A stretch of 64,000 nucleotides of DNA. Source: Charina bottae. Taxonomy: Eukaryota > Chordata > Lepidosauria > Squamata > Charinaidae. Where the stretch lies: assembly GCA_023362775.1 (NCBI GenBank), contig JALMGJ010000018.1:1116001-1180000 (forward strand), read 5' to 3'. The position numbers and the translations under genes were made by a program. The notes beneath the pieces were generated by a model that worked only from the letters and a program-made list of their open reading frames with translations, was not told the DNA's origin and did not search any database. Position 1 is the stretch's first letter; the number at the start of each line of letters is the position of its first letter. Shown here piece by piece: positions 11,795-26,252 of this stretch.

Positions 11795-12336
11795 CCCCAG
11801 TTCCATCCCTGGAAGGAGGCAATGGCGAGCCACGTCCAAAAAGCCTTGCCCAGAAAACTGCAGGGACCTGTCCAGGTGGTCACCAGGAGTCGAGGCTGAC
11901 TCGAAGGCAGCCCCACCCCTCAAGCAAGTGTGGGGCAGCGGTTCAGGTGCTGGCCTGGGAGGGGGGGAGACCGCAGCTCTACTCACCTTCAGCCAGGGAA
12001 GCTCACTGGGTGATTTCAGCCCAGCCTACCTCACCAGGTTGTTGTGGGGGGATGAAATAGGAGAAGGGACTGCCATGTTCGACCCCTTGAGCTTCTGAAC
12101 CACAGGCGGGATAGGAATGCAAGAAATCTCAACATCTGTCTATGGGGAGGTAACGATCAAGCTGCATCATTGAGCTGGTGGGTTTAGGGACAATATCCAG
12201 GAATTTAGGGGCAATAAAGCAGTGGTTTGCCACTGGCTTTATCAGGAAAAACCTTTTCGCTGCCCCTTCCCCTCCTCACCCCGCCTGTCCCTGCTTAGCT
12301 TTGGAGAGCAAGCCAATTTCCTTCCTCTGGCCTCAG

Positions 12337-12412
12337 CAGGGAATGGTCAAAAAAGTCAAGATGGCGATGGCACCGTTGTGGCCGCCATCTTGACTTCTTT
12401 GCCCATACCCTG
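12337..12412. mobile_element. short palindromic MITE (GTCAAGATGGC family)
   Basis: The left arm CAGGGAATGGTCAAAAAAG and the right end CTTTGCCCATACCCTG are near-complements, with GTCAAGATGGC and GCCATCTTGAC inside. This is the clearest copy for defining the family ends. Confidence 0.6.
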
Positions 12413-12489
12413 CAGACGGCTCTGGCCTTCAGCACTCACCACACCCCATCTCACAACCTGACAACCTCCTCCCCTAACACACTCCTCCT

Positions 12490-13320
12490 TTCAGCACCCT
12501 CTTCGAAACGACCAAAACTTTCTTCTCCGGGAAGACCCGGAAAGCGGCACTCCGGGAGCAGAGCCCCCTCCCCGCCGGGATCGCTCCCGGGGCTGCCGCC
12601 GCTCGCCGCTTCTCCTGGGTCACCGCGTGGTGGCTCCTCCCGAAACAGCTGCCCCCTCCCCGCCAAACGGCGGGCGAGGAGGGGAAATGGAAGGACGTTC
12701 CGCGGGCTGCGCCGCCAGGACGCTCCCGAGTCTGGGCAGCCCTCGTAGGGACGCGTGGTCCGTTTCTCACGTTCTGCCTAGCGGCGCGGTGGAAAACCGA
12801 GCAGACGCCGGATTTCGGGAGGTAAAATCGCTGCATTGGTGCGCCGGGGGGAGGGCCGGAGCAAGGAACCCGCGCGAGGGCTCCGAATCCGCCTTTAGAG
12901 GGACCCTCCCGGCAGCGGGCGTTTGCAAGGGGGCTGCGCGCCCTGCGGGGCTGGCTGTCACCAAAGGGGGGAAGCGATGCTCCTCGGCGCCCCCGAGGCT
13001 GCTAAACAGAGTTGGAAAAATATTTCCGAAAGAGCGTTCTTGCCAGTCGCTCAATCGAGATCAAGAGAAATCCAGCAGATATTCTTGAGAGGGATTTTAT
13101 ATTTTTCCATTCGCTTTCTGGGAAGATAAACTTAAATGTTTTCTGAGTGTTCGAGGTAGGCAAGGCTGGAGAACGGAGGCGCCAGTCAGGGGTTCACTTC
13201 GGAGGGAGTAAATCCAAGCGCTCCTGTCCGCGCGGAAGCGCTTCTGCGCTGGGCGGGGGCTTGGCGAAGCCGCCTTCAGGTTGGAGCCACCGGGCCGGGG
13301 GGGGGGGGGGAGAAAGCTGG
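12490..13320. promoter_or_regulatory. CpG-rich block, candidate CpG-island promoter
   Basis: This block is far richer in G+C and CpG than its surroundings and has no hAT MITE signature, unlike other CpG-rich patches in the window. No conserved protein was recognised in any frame. It lies about 3.5 kb upstream of the first coding exon of the GPR83-like gene. A GGGAGGTAAAA string near 12817 resembles a splice donor, so a noncoding first exon is possible. It could instead serve an unannotated transcript on either strand. Confidence 0.4.
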
Positions 13321-13329
13321 TTTAGCGCC

Positions 13330-14085
13330 ATTTGCACCAGATCCGCCTTTTGGCTGAGGTGTAAGTGGATAGTGTGAGTTTCTGGTAAACCCTTTGATCC
13401 TTCCAATTTTTTGTTCTTCCTGCTGTTTTTCCTGCGTGTGCAGAGACCCTGCTGTTTTTGGATCAACCGAATGTTGATTGGTTGGTGCAAATGCAAGTTT
13501 TACTTGGGGGGCATAGCTGTGTGTGTAAAATTCTCAGTTCTTCGGACAAGGTTTTGATTGTTCAATTTGCCTACCTGTTCTCCAGAGCCACTTCCAGACT
13601 TCCTGGGTTTCCCCACCACATCTACCGTGTGTGGCTTGGCGTTTTCCTTTGCACAAAATAGCAGACCATCTTTTGATTAAGATCCCTGCAACCTTGTGCT
13701 TGGGAAGTCTCAGCTTTCTGGGGCATCACTTGCTTGAACTATTTGCAAATGGCAAATTTCTTGAAACGACTGAACAACAAAAAACTATTTCTGTAAAATG
13801 AAAAAGTTGGGGTGCAGGGGAAGACGAAAATGCGGAAAACCTCAAACAATGCTGATTGGGCAGACACTTTGATTTGTTCGGACTCCCAGGTTAGGCTGCT
13901 CAAATACAAACTGCCACTAAAGGGGCCACAAAGAGACATAGAAAACTTTAGTAATGGAGTATTTAAAATAAAGCACGTATCAACTCAGCCCTCCTTGCAG
14001 GGCGGTTGTTGTGAGGAAATAGGAGAGAAACACCGCTTTGCGTCATACAAGATAAAGGTGGTGTGTGTATATGTATATGTATATG
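13330..14085. other. intergenic, nothing recognised
   Basis: Mixed sequence without a recognisable exon or a repeat with defined ends. A short (GTATAT)n-like run occurs at 14058-14085. Confidence 0.35.
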
Positions 14086-14087
14086 TA

Positions 14088-14240
14088 TTTGTTGTTCAGT
14101 CATTTAGTCGAGTCCGACTCTTTGTGACCTCATGGACCATAGCACGCCAGGCCTTCCTGTCCTCCACTGCCTCCCGGAGTTTACTCAGATTCATGTTCAT
14201 TACATCGGTGATGCTATCTAACCATCTCATCCTATAGTAA
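14088..14240 (-). mobile_element. BovB LINE 3'-end fragment
   Basis: GTTGTTCAGTCATTTAGTCG at the left, followed by GACCTCATGGACCATAGCA, is the terminal BovB/RTE sequence in reverse. The same tail occurs in tandem at 33880-34690. Confidence 0.75.
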
Positions 14241-14608
14241 CTGAATAAAATAAGGGGATGATGTGGCACCAGCTGGAAGAAGACAGAAATGCGTCTGATT
14301 CTCTCCCTCTCTCACACACATACAGACGTATACACATACAAGCCTTACAGCCTAGGGGTAAGGCAAATTACTCCTGCGTAAATAAGTTCTCCACCAAGTG
14401 CCTTACCTACACAGGAACCAGGTATGCAAGAAGCCCACTTCCTTAAAGCCTGAGACATGCTGGGCAGAGCAAAGCATTGCCTGACTTACCGGGGAAGAGT
14501 CTTTGCAAAGGGGGTGGGCAGCCCAGCTGCCCACGATGGAATGGCCAGGGGGGGCAGCATCCAGTGCCTGGAGGGAGAGAGGTATGCCCACATGAGCATA
14601 CTCTAGCC

Positions 14609-14842
14609 CAGAGCTTTCCAAACTCTGTGTCGGGACACATTAGTGTGTCGGCTGCAGTGTCTGGGTGTGTCACGGCTGCTGCTGCCTCCCAGCCCTGCCA
14701 GGATTCCGCGCAGGTCCTAGTGCCTGCCTTGTGCCCTGCTGTAAGAGTGTGTCACGAAATGATGTCCTGCTGTAAGAGTGTGTCGCGAAATGATGCATGT
14801 CTAAAAAGTGTGTCACCAACATGAAAAGTTTGGAAAGGTCTG
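14609..14842. mobile_element. hAT-type MITE
   Basis: The ends are CAGAGCTTTCCAAACTC and TTTGGAAAGGTCTG, with a perfect 8-bp duplication CTCTAGCC (14601-14608 and 14843-14850). The interior has two tandem GTAAGAGTGTGTC units (near 14741 and 14772). It shares this interior with the copy inside BovB at 24130-24409. Confidence 0.9.
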
Positions 14843-14894
14843 CTCTAGCCCATTGGAGCAGAGGCATTGCCCCCAGCAGCCTGAAGCTTCAGAG

Positions 14895-15028
14895 CAGTGT
14901 TTCTCAACCTTGGCAAATTTAAGATATGTGGACTTCAACTCCCAGAATTCCCCGGCCAGCAAGCTGGCTGGAGAATTCTGGGACTTGAAGTCCACATATC
15001 TTAAAGTTGCCACGGTTGAGAAGCACTG
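14895..15028. mobile_element. palindromic hAT MITE (CAGTGTTTCTCAACC type)
   Basis: Nearly the whole element is an inverted repeat, from CAGTGTTTCTCAACCTTGGC to GTTGAGAAGCACTG. A perfect 8-bp duplication CTTCAGAG flanks it (14887-14894 and 15029-15036). The ends resemble the SPIN/Charlie-like hAT terminus. A shorter relative lies at 27044-27125. Confidence 0.85.
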
Positions 15029-15039
15029 CTTCAGAGGCA

Positions 15040-17440
<2,401 letters not shown>

Positions 17441-17489
17441 TAGAACACAGCAGAATTAACATACACGCTTAATAGTTTGCACTTCAATA

Positions 17490-17863
17490 CTGGTAGTCCT
17501 CGTCTTACGACCACAATTGGGACCAGAACTTCCATCGCTAAGCGATGCGATCATTGAGTGAATCGCGCCCGATTTTACAATCTTTTTTGCTACGGTTGTT
17601 AAGTGAATCATGCAGTTCCCCATTGATTTTGCTTGTTGGAAGCCAGCTGGGAAGGTCACAAATGCCAATCATGTGACCCCGGGATGCTGCAACCGTCGTA
17701 AATACTGTACATGCTGGTTGCCAAGTGCCTGAATTTTGATCATGTCACTGTGGGGACACTGCAACGGTCATAAGTGCGATGACTGGCCGCAAGTCACTTT
17801 TTTCAGCACCGTCGTAACTCCAAATGGTCGTTAACCGAATGGTCGTAAGTCGAGGACTACCTG
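17490..17863. mobile_element. Tigger-like (TcMar) non-autonomous DNA transposon
   Basis: The inverted ends CTGGTAGTCCTCGTCTTACG and TAAGTCGAGGACTACCTG are flanked by TA dinucleotides (17488-17489 and 17864-17865). The interior is full of GTCGTAA/TTACGAC repeats. A second copy lies at 25361-25786. It sits in intron 1 of the GPR83-like gene. Confidence 0.8.
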
Positions 17864-17879
17864 TAAGCAAAAGTTACGT

Positions 17880-19020
17880 TTAACCATAATTTATTTATGT
17901 AATCTTTTTATTACTTAAACAAGGCATACGGCCACTTATTTCATTCTCATGACTCGGTGGCTAACTGTACCTTAAAAGCTAACACGGAGATCCAAAAACA
18001 AAAGTTAAGAAGAATTACAACAAGAAAACACCATCAGAACAATATGCAAGATGTAATGCACCGAAGCCCACTAAAAGCAACATTTCTTACTCAGCCACAC
18101 AGGTTAGGCTCACCTAACATCCCAGCCTCAGTGCCCGGAGTAAGAGCCAGGTTTTTAAGGCCTTCCTAAAGGCTAGGAAGATTGGAACAAGAAGGAAAAC
18201 TAATTTCTGGTTATTACAGTATTAATACAGTATTGCAGTATTACAGTAGTTTGATCTGTCTCCTGCCTTTCAGCCTAGGAATTTCCCGAGTAACAAATTC
18301 TCCAACAGCCCTGAACCCCAGAAGCTTGGCCCTGTCAGCCCCAGCAGTCAAATCTACTTAATGCATTGTGTTCATTAACAAAGCAATCTTAAGGAACTTT
18401 AGTGAATACTCCTAGGCAAATATGCGGCCTGAATTTGCAACCAACAAAATTTTATTAAAGCATAAGTTACACACTGAAGTGAGAGCAGATGGCTTCGGAT
18501 TAAGTAGGAAAATTTGCAAACCCATTCTAAAGAAATACATTTAAATAATTCTCCATAATTCTATTAAGTCAAGTAAAGGTTGTCGCCAACATGAGGCAGG
18601 GTGTTTCGCTATCAGGACATGGCAAAGCACAAACACTTGTGCAGAACTAACACTGCAGTGTGAAGGAGGCGGCTTCCCTGTTGTTCTCTCCCAGCCTTGG
18701 GGAGCGACGTCAACTGATGCAGACCGAAGGAAGGGCCAGAAACACGGTTGCGGTCCACGTGCCCTTCACTCAGGAAGGTACCAGAATAGTGCAGTACTGC
18801 TGTGTATCAATATTACTGAAGTCACCATTTTCATCTAATGAACTTGCACAAATTGCATCCAAGCGTCACAGGGAGCCTCTGAACTATGAGTTACAGGAGT
18901 GGTGGTGGTCAGCCTTTGGAAGAGAAGGACTGTGACTCAGAATCAGAAAGACCACTTTGTACACAGATGATCTCCAGTTCAATCCTAATTTCTCCAGCTA
19001 AATTAAGGGGAAACTCAGAC
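17880..19020. other. intron 1 of the GPR83-like gene, nothing recognised
   Basis: No exon-like or repeat-boundary signal was identified in this stretch. Confidence 0.35.
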
Positions 19021-19029
19021 ACTCTAGAT

Positions 19030-19236
19030 CAGGGGTCCCCAACCTGTGGGCAGCAGCCCACTGGTGGGCCGTGGCCTGTTAGGAAGTGGGCTGCGGGGCT
19101 CTCACCTGCAAACCCTCTCACCTGCGCGCGATTGGCTCCCGCCTGCAAACCGTCGTCTCCCCCCCCCCCCCCCCGGTCCATGGAAAAATTGTCTTCCACG
19201 ACCGGTCCCTGGTGCCAACAAGCTTGGGGACCGCTG
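19030..19236. mobile_element. hAT MITE (CAGGGGTCCCCAACC type)
   Basis: The ends are CAGGGGTCCCCAACCTGTGG and AAGCTTGGGGACCGCTG. The 8-bp duplication is CTCTAGAT and CTCTAGGT, 7 of 8 identical. The interior contains a GATTGGCTCC(C)GCC motif shared with 45541-45783 and 31167-31503. Confidence 0.85.
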
Positions 19237-19589
19237 CTCTAGGTACCTGAGTTCTATCTTTCCCAACCTGATGCTTCCTCTGCAACTCCAAGAGTTGGGA
19301 GGCAGAAGCCACTCGTGCTACCTGTAGAATCCCAAGACAATTGGAGGAGACCAGACTAGAGAAGGCTGGTCTAGTCCACAGACTGTATATGGCAACGTTT
19401 TACATTCCTGGTGGTTGATCCCAGCAGCCATTGCGAAAGACCATGAAGGGAATGTTCTTGTTTTTTGGGGGGAGGGGGTGTTCCCCAGGGTATCTGCATG
19501 GCCATTACAGAAAATAAAATCTTGAATGATCTTGGCTTTGGTTTGATCTGTCTACAGCACTCTTCTCAGGTTCTTCGCATCTTCTGCAG

Positions 19590-19835
<246 letters not shown>

Positions 19836-20210
19836 ATAAAATCCTCAAGTAATCCCGGGTACAGGTGTTGGGAAACCCAGACTATCTTGATTCTCATTTT
19901 CCCCTGCCCAGTTAAATTTGATTAGAGTGTAGATTTCTGTTCATAATGAGAGCTGTTTTTTTCAATCCTGAATAGAGTGTGAAACCAAGAGGTTCACCAG
20001 TTTCCTGGATGGACATTACTCATTGAGTAATAGACTGCATGATTGTAGATGGAATTGAGGAAGGTCCATTGCAGTCGGAGTTAACTAATTGTATTCCAAC
20101 ACTAGACAACCTGTGACCCGTTGGGTCATCATTTCAGAGATATTTCCTTACCAGATTCCTCAATGCCTTCTGATGGAGTCCTGAACGTTAATAAAAGAAC
20201 TCCAAGCAGC

Positions 20211-20506
20211 CTAGGAAGATTAAGACCATTTCACAAGCTCAACAGCAGCATGGTGATCTTAACGATCCTCCTTTAGATACTAAAAGGACTCAAAAATAAC
20301 ATCTCAATATAACCATGACCTAGCCCCAGGTGTAAGGTCACACAGCTACCTAGAAATATATTTAGGATTCCCTTACCAACTTTGCTCAGACTGAAGAAGC
20401 TCCTTGGATAAGGAGCGAAACGTTTCCACTGAGAAAATAGAAATCCAGTTGACATGATTCAAGCTACAGACAATTCCACCTGGATGACTGAGAACCTTCA
20501 TAGACA
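20211..20506 (+). mobile_element. Penelope-like element, terminal fragment
   Basis: These 296 bp match, base for base over long runs, the right arm of the PLE insertion at 55421-55710. The 10-bp duplication TCCAAGCAGC flanks it (20201-20210 and 20507-20516). It contains a hammerhead-like motif at 20385-20433. No coding region remains. Confidence 0.8.
20385..20433 (+). ncRNA. hammerhead-ribozyme-like motif in PLE end
   Basis: The core CTGAAGA is followed by a 7-bp stem II (GCTCCTT with AAGGAGC, loop GGAT), then GAAAC and a GTT that could be the cleavage triplet. Flanking CTCAG and CTGAG can pair as stem I with a 3-nt bulge. One extra A sits between the core and stem II compared with the canonical form. 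Stem III would be minimal (AC/GT), as known for PLE hammerheads, which may act as dimers. Confidence 0.65.
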
Positions 20507-21402
20507 TCCAAGCAGCTAACAACAACCTTGCAGAGTAGAAGCGTGAACCAGCAGGGAACTTGCACTTTAAGCTTAATTGCATTCAGAAATAAATTCAGTC
20601 TTCTCACATTAGTTAGATGAAGAAAAAATAGAGATAGCTTACATTCATTCAGTAGATCTGGATATGAGTAGATTCATAGTAGATCTGCGTGCAAGCGAGA
20701 TGAAATGGATGAGAGCTGCATGGTGCAGCCATCCTGCTTGCAGGTGTGCCCAAAGAGTAATGGAGAATGTTAATCCCCCAAACCAAGAAGAAGGAAGAAG
20801 AGGAAATCAGGTGACCTAGGTAACCTCCCTCAAGCACAGTAGAGTCGCGTTTATTAGAAAGACCCCCTATTATGCTTATGAGACAATGCTGAGTTGACTC
20901 CTGATAATCCCAACACCTTCAACAATGGCAGAGCTGCTAATGTACTGGAAAAGTTCTTAAAAATTCAAGGAGACATTCAGAGATCTATCTGCCTTGAAAG
21001 TAGCCAACTGTATAGCCCAGTCAAACATCAGGAGTTGACCACAGGAAATGTTTTATGACATTTTGTATTATGTCATAAACTGTTTTATAAAATTTGCCAA
21101 ATTTCTGTTCCACAGGAGTCATGGGTCCCAGATTTTAGACGCATTCTATAAGTTAGCCCATTTGAGGTACCTTGGTTCAAAAATTGTTGGTCTATGATGT
21201 ACCGTTTTGCCCAGGTAAAGGTTACAAACAAACAGACACTAGAGTTTTAGTAGTATATAGATAGATCGTCTCAGTAGTGACAATAGCTTAAGGAAATTTG
21301 TGACAGCCAAGAGCCAGACAGAAGTTTGAGAATTAAGAAGTTGATGTTGAAATGTTCTTCAGCCAGAGAAAACTGATGTGGGAAATGTCCTATTATTCTT
21401 GA

Positions 21403-21657
<255 letters not shown>

Positions 21658-21764
21658 TGAGTCACCAAACTGCCTTTCCTTCCTTGCTCATCTGAGTGTC
21701 CTCAACTACATTTATATAGCAGCACCCTACCACCCCTAATGGTATGGCGTGGATCAGTCCACCA

Positions 21765-24700
21765 TTTTTGTTGTTTATTCGTTCAGTCGCTTCCGACTCT
21801 TCATGACTTCATGGACCAGCCCACGCCAGAGCTTCCTGTCGGCCGTCGCCACCCCCAGCTCCCCCACGGTCGAGTCCGTCACCTCCAGAATATCATCCAT
21901 CCATCTTGCCCTTGGTCGGCCCCTCTTCCTTTTGCCTTCCACTTTCCCTAGCACCAGCTTCTTCTCCAGGGTATCCTGTCTTCTCATTATGTGGCCAAAG
22001 TACTTCAGTTTTGCCTTTAATATTCCCTCAAGTGAGCAGTCTGGCTTTATTTCCTGGAGTATGGACTGGTTTGATCTTCTTGCAGTCCAAGGCACTCTCA
22101 GAATTTTCCTCCAACACCACAGTCCAAAAGCATCTATCTTCCTTCGCTCAGCCTTCCTTATGGTCCAGCTCTCGCAGCCATAGGTTACTATGGGGAATGC
22201 CATTGCTTTGACTATGCGGACCTTTGTTGTCAGTGTGATGTCTCTGCTCTTAACTATTTTATCAAGATTTGCCATTGCTGTCCTCCCAAGAAGTAGACGT
22301 CTTCTGATTTCCTGGCTGCAGTCAGCATCTGCAGTAATCTTTGCGCCTAGAAATACAAAGTCTGTCACTGCCTCCACGTTTTCTCCCTCTATTTGCCAGT
22401 TATCAATCAAGCTGGTTGCCATAATCTTGGTTTTTTTGAGGTTTAACTGCAACCCAGCTTTTGCACTTTCTTCTTTCACCTTTGTCATAAGGCTCCTCAG
22501 CTCCTCCTCGCTTTCAGCCATCAAAGTGGTATCATCTGCATATCTGAGATTGTTAATGTTTCTTCCAGCGATTTTAACTCCAGTCTTGGATTCATCAAGT
22601 CCGGGATGTCGCATGATGTGTTCTGCGTACAGGTTGAATAGGTAGGGTGAGAGTATACAACCCTGCCGTACTCCTTTCCCAATCTTAAACCAGTCCGTTG
22701 TTCCGTGATCTGTTCTTACCGTTGCTACTTGGTCGTTATACAGATTCCTCAGGAGGCAGACAAGATGACTTGGTATCCCCATACCACCAAGAACTTGCCA
22801 CAATTTGTTATGATCCACACAGTCAAAGGCTTTAGAATAGCCAATAAAACAAAAATAGATGTTTTTCTGAAACACCCTGGCTTTCTCCATTATCCAGCGG
22901 ATATTGGCAATTTGGTCTCTAGTTCCTCTGCCTTTTCTAAACCCAGCTTGTACTTCTGGCAATTCTCGCTCCATGAATTGCTGGAATCTACCTTGCAAGA
23001 TCTTGAGCATTACCTTACTGGCATGTGAAATAAGTGCCACTGTTCAATATTCTTTATTTGAACATTCTTTAGTGTTTCCCTTTTTTGGTATGGGGATATA
23101 AGTTGATTTTTTCCAATCTGATGGCCATTCTTGTGTTTTCCAAATTTGCTGGCATATGGCATGCATCACCTTGACAGCATCATCTTGCAAGATTTTAAAC
23201 AGTTCAGCTGGGATACCGTCGTCTCCTGCTGCCTTGTTATTAGCAATGCTTCTTAAGGCCTATTCAACCTCACTCTTCAGGATGTCTGGCTCTAACTCAC
23301 TGACCACACCGTCAAAGCTATCCCTGATATTATTATCCTTCCTATACAGATCTTCCGTATATTCTTGCCACCTTTTCTTGATCTCTTCTGCTTCTGTTAG
23401 GTCCTTGCCATCTTTGTTTTTTATCATACCCATTTTTGCCTGGAATTTACCTCCGATATTTCTAATTTTCTGGAAGAGGTCTCTTGTCCTTCCTATTCTA
23501 TTATCTTCTTCCACTTCTGCGTATTGCTTGTTTAAAAATAATTCCTTATCTCTTCTGGCTAACCTCTCGAATTTTGCATTTAATTGAGCATATCTCCCCG
23601 TCACTGTTGCCTTTTGCTTTCCTTCTTTCTTGGGCTACTTCCAGTGTCTCAGCAGACAGCCATCTTGCCTTCTTGGTTTTCTTTTTCTTTGGGACATTTT
23701 TTGTTGCCACCTCCTGAACAATGTTGCAAACTTCTGTCCATAGTTCTTACGGGACCCTATCTACTAAATCTAGTCCCTTAAATCTATTCTTCACCTCCAC
23801 TGCATATTCTTTAGGAATATTAGTGAGCTCATATCTAACTGATCTGTGGGTCTTCCCTATTCTCTTTAGTCTGATTCTAAATTGTGCAATAAGAAGTTTG
23901 TGATCTGAACTACAGTCAGCTCCAGGTCTTGTTTTTAATGACTGTATAGATGTCCGCCACCTTTGGCTACAAAGGATGTAGTCAATCTAATTTCGGTGTC
24001 GACCATGTGGTGAAGTCCATGTATAAAATCGTCTTTTAGGTTGCTCGAAGAGAGTGTTTGTTATGCACAGTGAGTTGTCTTGGCAAAATTCTATCAGCCT
24101 ATGTCCCGCTTCATTTTGTTCTCCTAGACCAGAGCTTTCCAAACTTTTCATGTTGGTGACACACTTTTTAGACATGCATCATTTCCCGACACACTCTTAC
24201 AGCAGGGCATCATTTCGCGACACACTCTTACAGCAGGGCACAAGGCAGGCACTAGGACCTGTGCAGAATCACAGCAGGTTTGGAGGCAGCAAGGCACAAG
24301 GCAGGCACTAGGACCTGGGTGGAAGCCAGGAGGCAGCAGCAGCCGTGACACACCCAGACACTGCAGCCGACACACTAATGTGTCCCGACACACAGTTTGG
24401 AAAGCTCTGTCCTAGACCATGCTTGCCTGTAATTCCAGGTGTCGTTTGACTACCCACCTTAGCATTCCAGTCTCCTGTAATGAAAATAACATCTCTTTTT
24501 GGTGTATTATCCAGTAGGTGCTGCAAATCCTCATAGAACTGATCTACTTCTGCTTCTTCAGCATCTGTGGTTGGGGCGTATATTTGGATCACTGTGATGT
24601 TAAATGGCTTACCCTGAATTCAAATTGAGATCATTCTATCGTTTTTTGGATTGTATCCAAGCACTGCTTTAGCCACTTTATTATTAATTATGAAGGCTAC

Positions 24701-25275
24701 TCCATTTCTTCTGTGGTCCTCTTGTCCACAGTAGAAGATCTGGTGGTCATCTGATGTGAAGTGGCCCATTCCAGTCCATTTCAGTTCACTGACACCCAAA
24801 ATGTCTATATTTAATCTTGACATCTCACCAATAACCACATCCAATTTGCCCTGGCTCATAGATCTTACATTCCAGGTTCCTATGGTGTGTTGATCTTTAG
24901 AACATCGGATTCTTCGTTCACCACCAGCACCGTCGATCACTAGCCGTCCTTTCAGCTTTGAGCTAGCTGCGTCATCACATCTGGGGCTAGTTTAACTTAA
25001 CCTCTGTTCCTCCCCAGTAGAGTTTTGACCATCTTCCGACCTGGGAGTCCCATCTTCCGATGGTATACCGACATATCTCTGGTTGTACTGATCCATTTAG
25101 TTTTCACGGCAAGAATACTGGGGTGGGTTGCCATTACCTTCCCCAGGGATCGTATTTAGTCTGACCTCTGCCACGACCTTCCCGTCTTGGGTGTCCCTTC
25201 ACGGTTTAGCTCATGGTGTCATTGAGGTGCTCAAGCTCCAGCACCACAACAAGGTAACGATCTCCTTTGCTGGAG
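21765..25275 (-). mobile_element. BovB (RTE) LINE, copy 1, nearly full-length
   Basis: A 10-bp duplication CAGTCCACCA flanks it (21755-21764 and 25276-25285). On the minus strand the order is endonuclease frames (TIGTWNVRSMSQGK at about 24870, ITGDWNAKVGS at about 24470), a linker, then RT. The RT frame at 21775-23040 (421 aa) includes FDCVDHNKLW, VRQGCILSPYLFNLY and RYADDTTLM (catalytic DD intact), followed by the C-terminal KYFGHIMRRQDTLEK block. Stops between the pieces show the copy is inactive. A hAT MITE (24130-24409) interrupts the endonuclease part. It occupies most of intron 3 of the GPR83-like gene. Confidence 0.92.
24130..24409. mobile_element. hAT-type MITE inside BovB copy 1
   Basis: The ends are CAGAGCTTTCCAAAC and GTTTGGAAAGCTCTG. 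A perfect 8-bp duplication TCCTAGAC flanks it (24122-24129 and 24410-24417). Its interior resembles the reverse complement of the 14609-14842 copy, with extra tandem GGCACAAGGCAGGCACTAGG units. Confidence 0.92.
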
Positions 25276-25360
25276 CAGTCCACCACTAGTCCATCTCAAT
25301 TCTGCATTGAACTCCTTCATGAACCCATTCCATCACATTTCTGTAGCATTCAGTGAATTA

Positions 25361-25786
25361 CAGATAGTCCTCCACTTACAACTACAATTGGGACCAGAAT
25401 TTCCATCGTAAGTTGTTGCGGTCGTATGTCAGCTCACCACATGACTGGACCCAATGTTACGACCATTTGTACGATAGTCGTTAAGCAAATCATGGGTCAT
25501 TAAGTGAATCACCATGGTTGTTAAGCGAATCCAGCTTCCCCAATGGACTTATTTTGCTGTTTTTTGCCAGAAACCGGCAAAAGTCGCAAATCACAATCAT
25601 GTGACCGCAGGATGCTGCAACCAGTCGTAAATGTGAGCCAGTTGCCAAGCGCCCAAATTGCAATCATGTGACCATGGGGGTGGTACAACATCATAAGTGA
25701 GAGTACAGGTTGTAAAGTACTTTTTCCGAGGCCGTCATAACTTTGAACCGCCGTTGAACGAACAGTCGTAAGTCAAGGACTACCTG
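25361..25786. mobile_element. Tigger-like (TcMar) non-autonomous DNA transposon, copy 2
   Basis: The ends CAGATAGTCCTCCACTTAC and GTAAGTCAAGGACTACCTG are flanked by TA (25359-25360 and 25787-25788). It is the same family as 17490-17863 and lies in intron 3. Confidence 0.8.
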
Positions 25787-26171
25787 TACAGTAAAATATG
25801 CACCCACACAAGAAAAAATAGTCACGATTGGGAAGATCCATTTCAGGAAAGGATTCAGCTGTAGCTTTTACAGTGCAGTTGTGCTTGTGCTATTCTGGTG
25901 AAGCGTCATCTACACTTGCATTCAGATGAGCACATGATCGAAACAGAAACATTCCAAGAAAAAGGATTTGGTCACAGGCCAACTAAACAAAAAGGATTCA
26001 ACGGGATTGGCCCCCACCTTGCTCCTTTCCTGGAAGGCCCTGAAGACGTGGTTTTGTCAGCAGGCGTGGGGACCCCAGGTCGAGTCAGAGCCCATCAAGT
26101 GGTTGGTTTGGATGTGTTCGTTGCCGCCGGGGGTGGGGGGTGGGCGTTTGTTGGTCTTTTTTTATTTGGAC

Positions 26172-26252
26172 TTTAACCTTGTAAGCCGCCCAGAGTCACT
26201 GTGTGTGAATTGGGCGGCTATATAAATTTGTTTAATAAATAAATAAATAAAT
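26172..26252 (+). mobile_element. CR1/L2-type 3' tail fragment
   Basis: It reads GTAAGCCGCCCAGAGTC…GGGCGGCTATATAAAT and ends in (AAAT)n, the common short tail seen four more times in the window. Confidence 0.6.

Larger units (their letters stand above)
20099..21190 (+). repeat. interspersed repeat of unknown family, interrupted
   Basis: The blocks 20099-20172 and 20918-21190 match, in order, the contiguous block 44471-44788 and its continuation at 45218-45265 (shared TGTATTATGTCATAAA and AAATTTGCCAAATTTC). Here the repeat is split by about 745 bp that includes the Penelope-like fragment. No coding potential was seen. Confidence 0.6.

Noticed and set aside
21906..22645. Plus-strand frames with Ser/Leu-rich hydrophobic stretches
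   Set aside because: Shadows of the BovB RT coded on the opposite strand; the same shadows recur in the second BovB copy.
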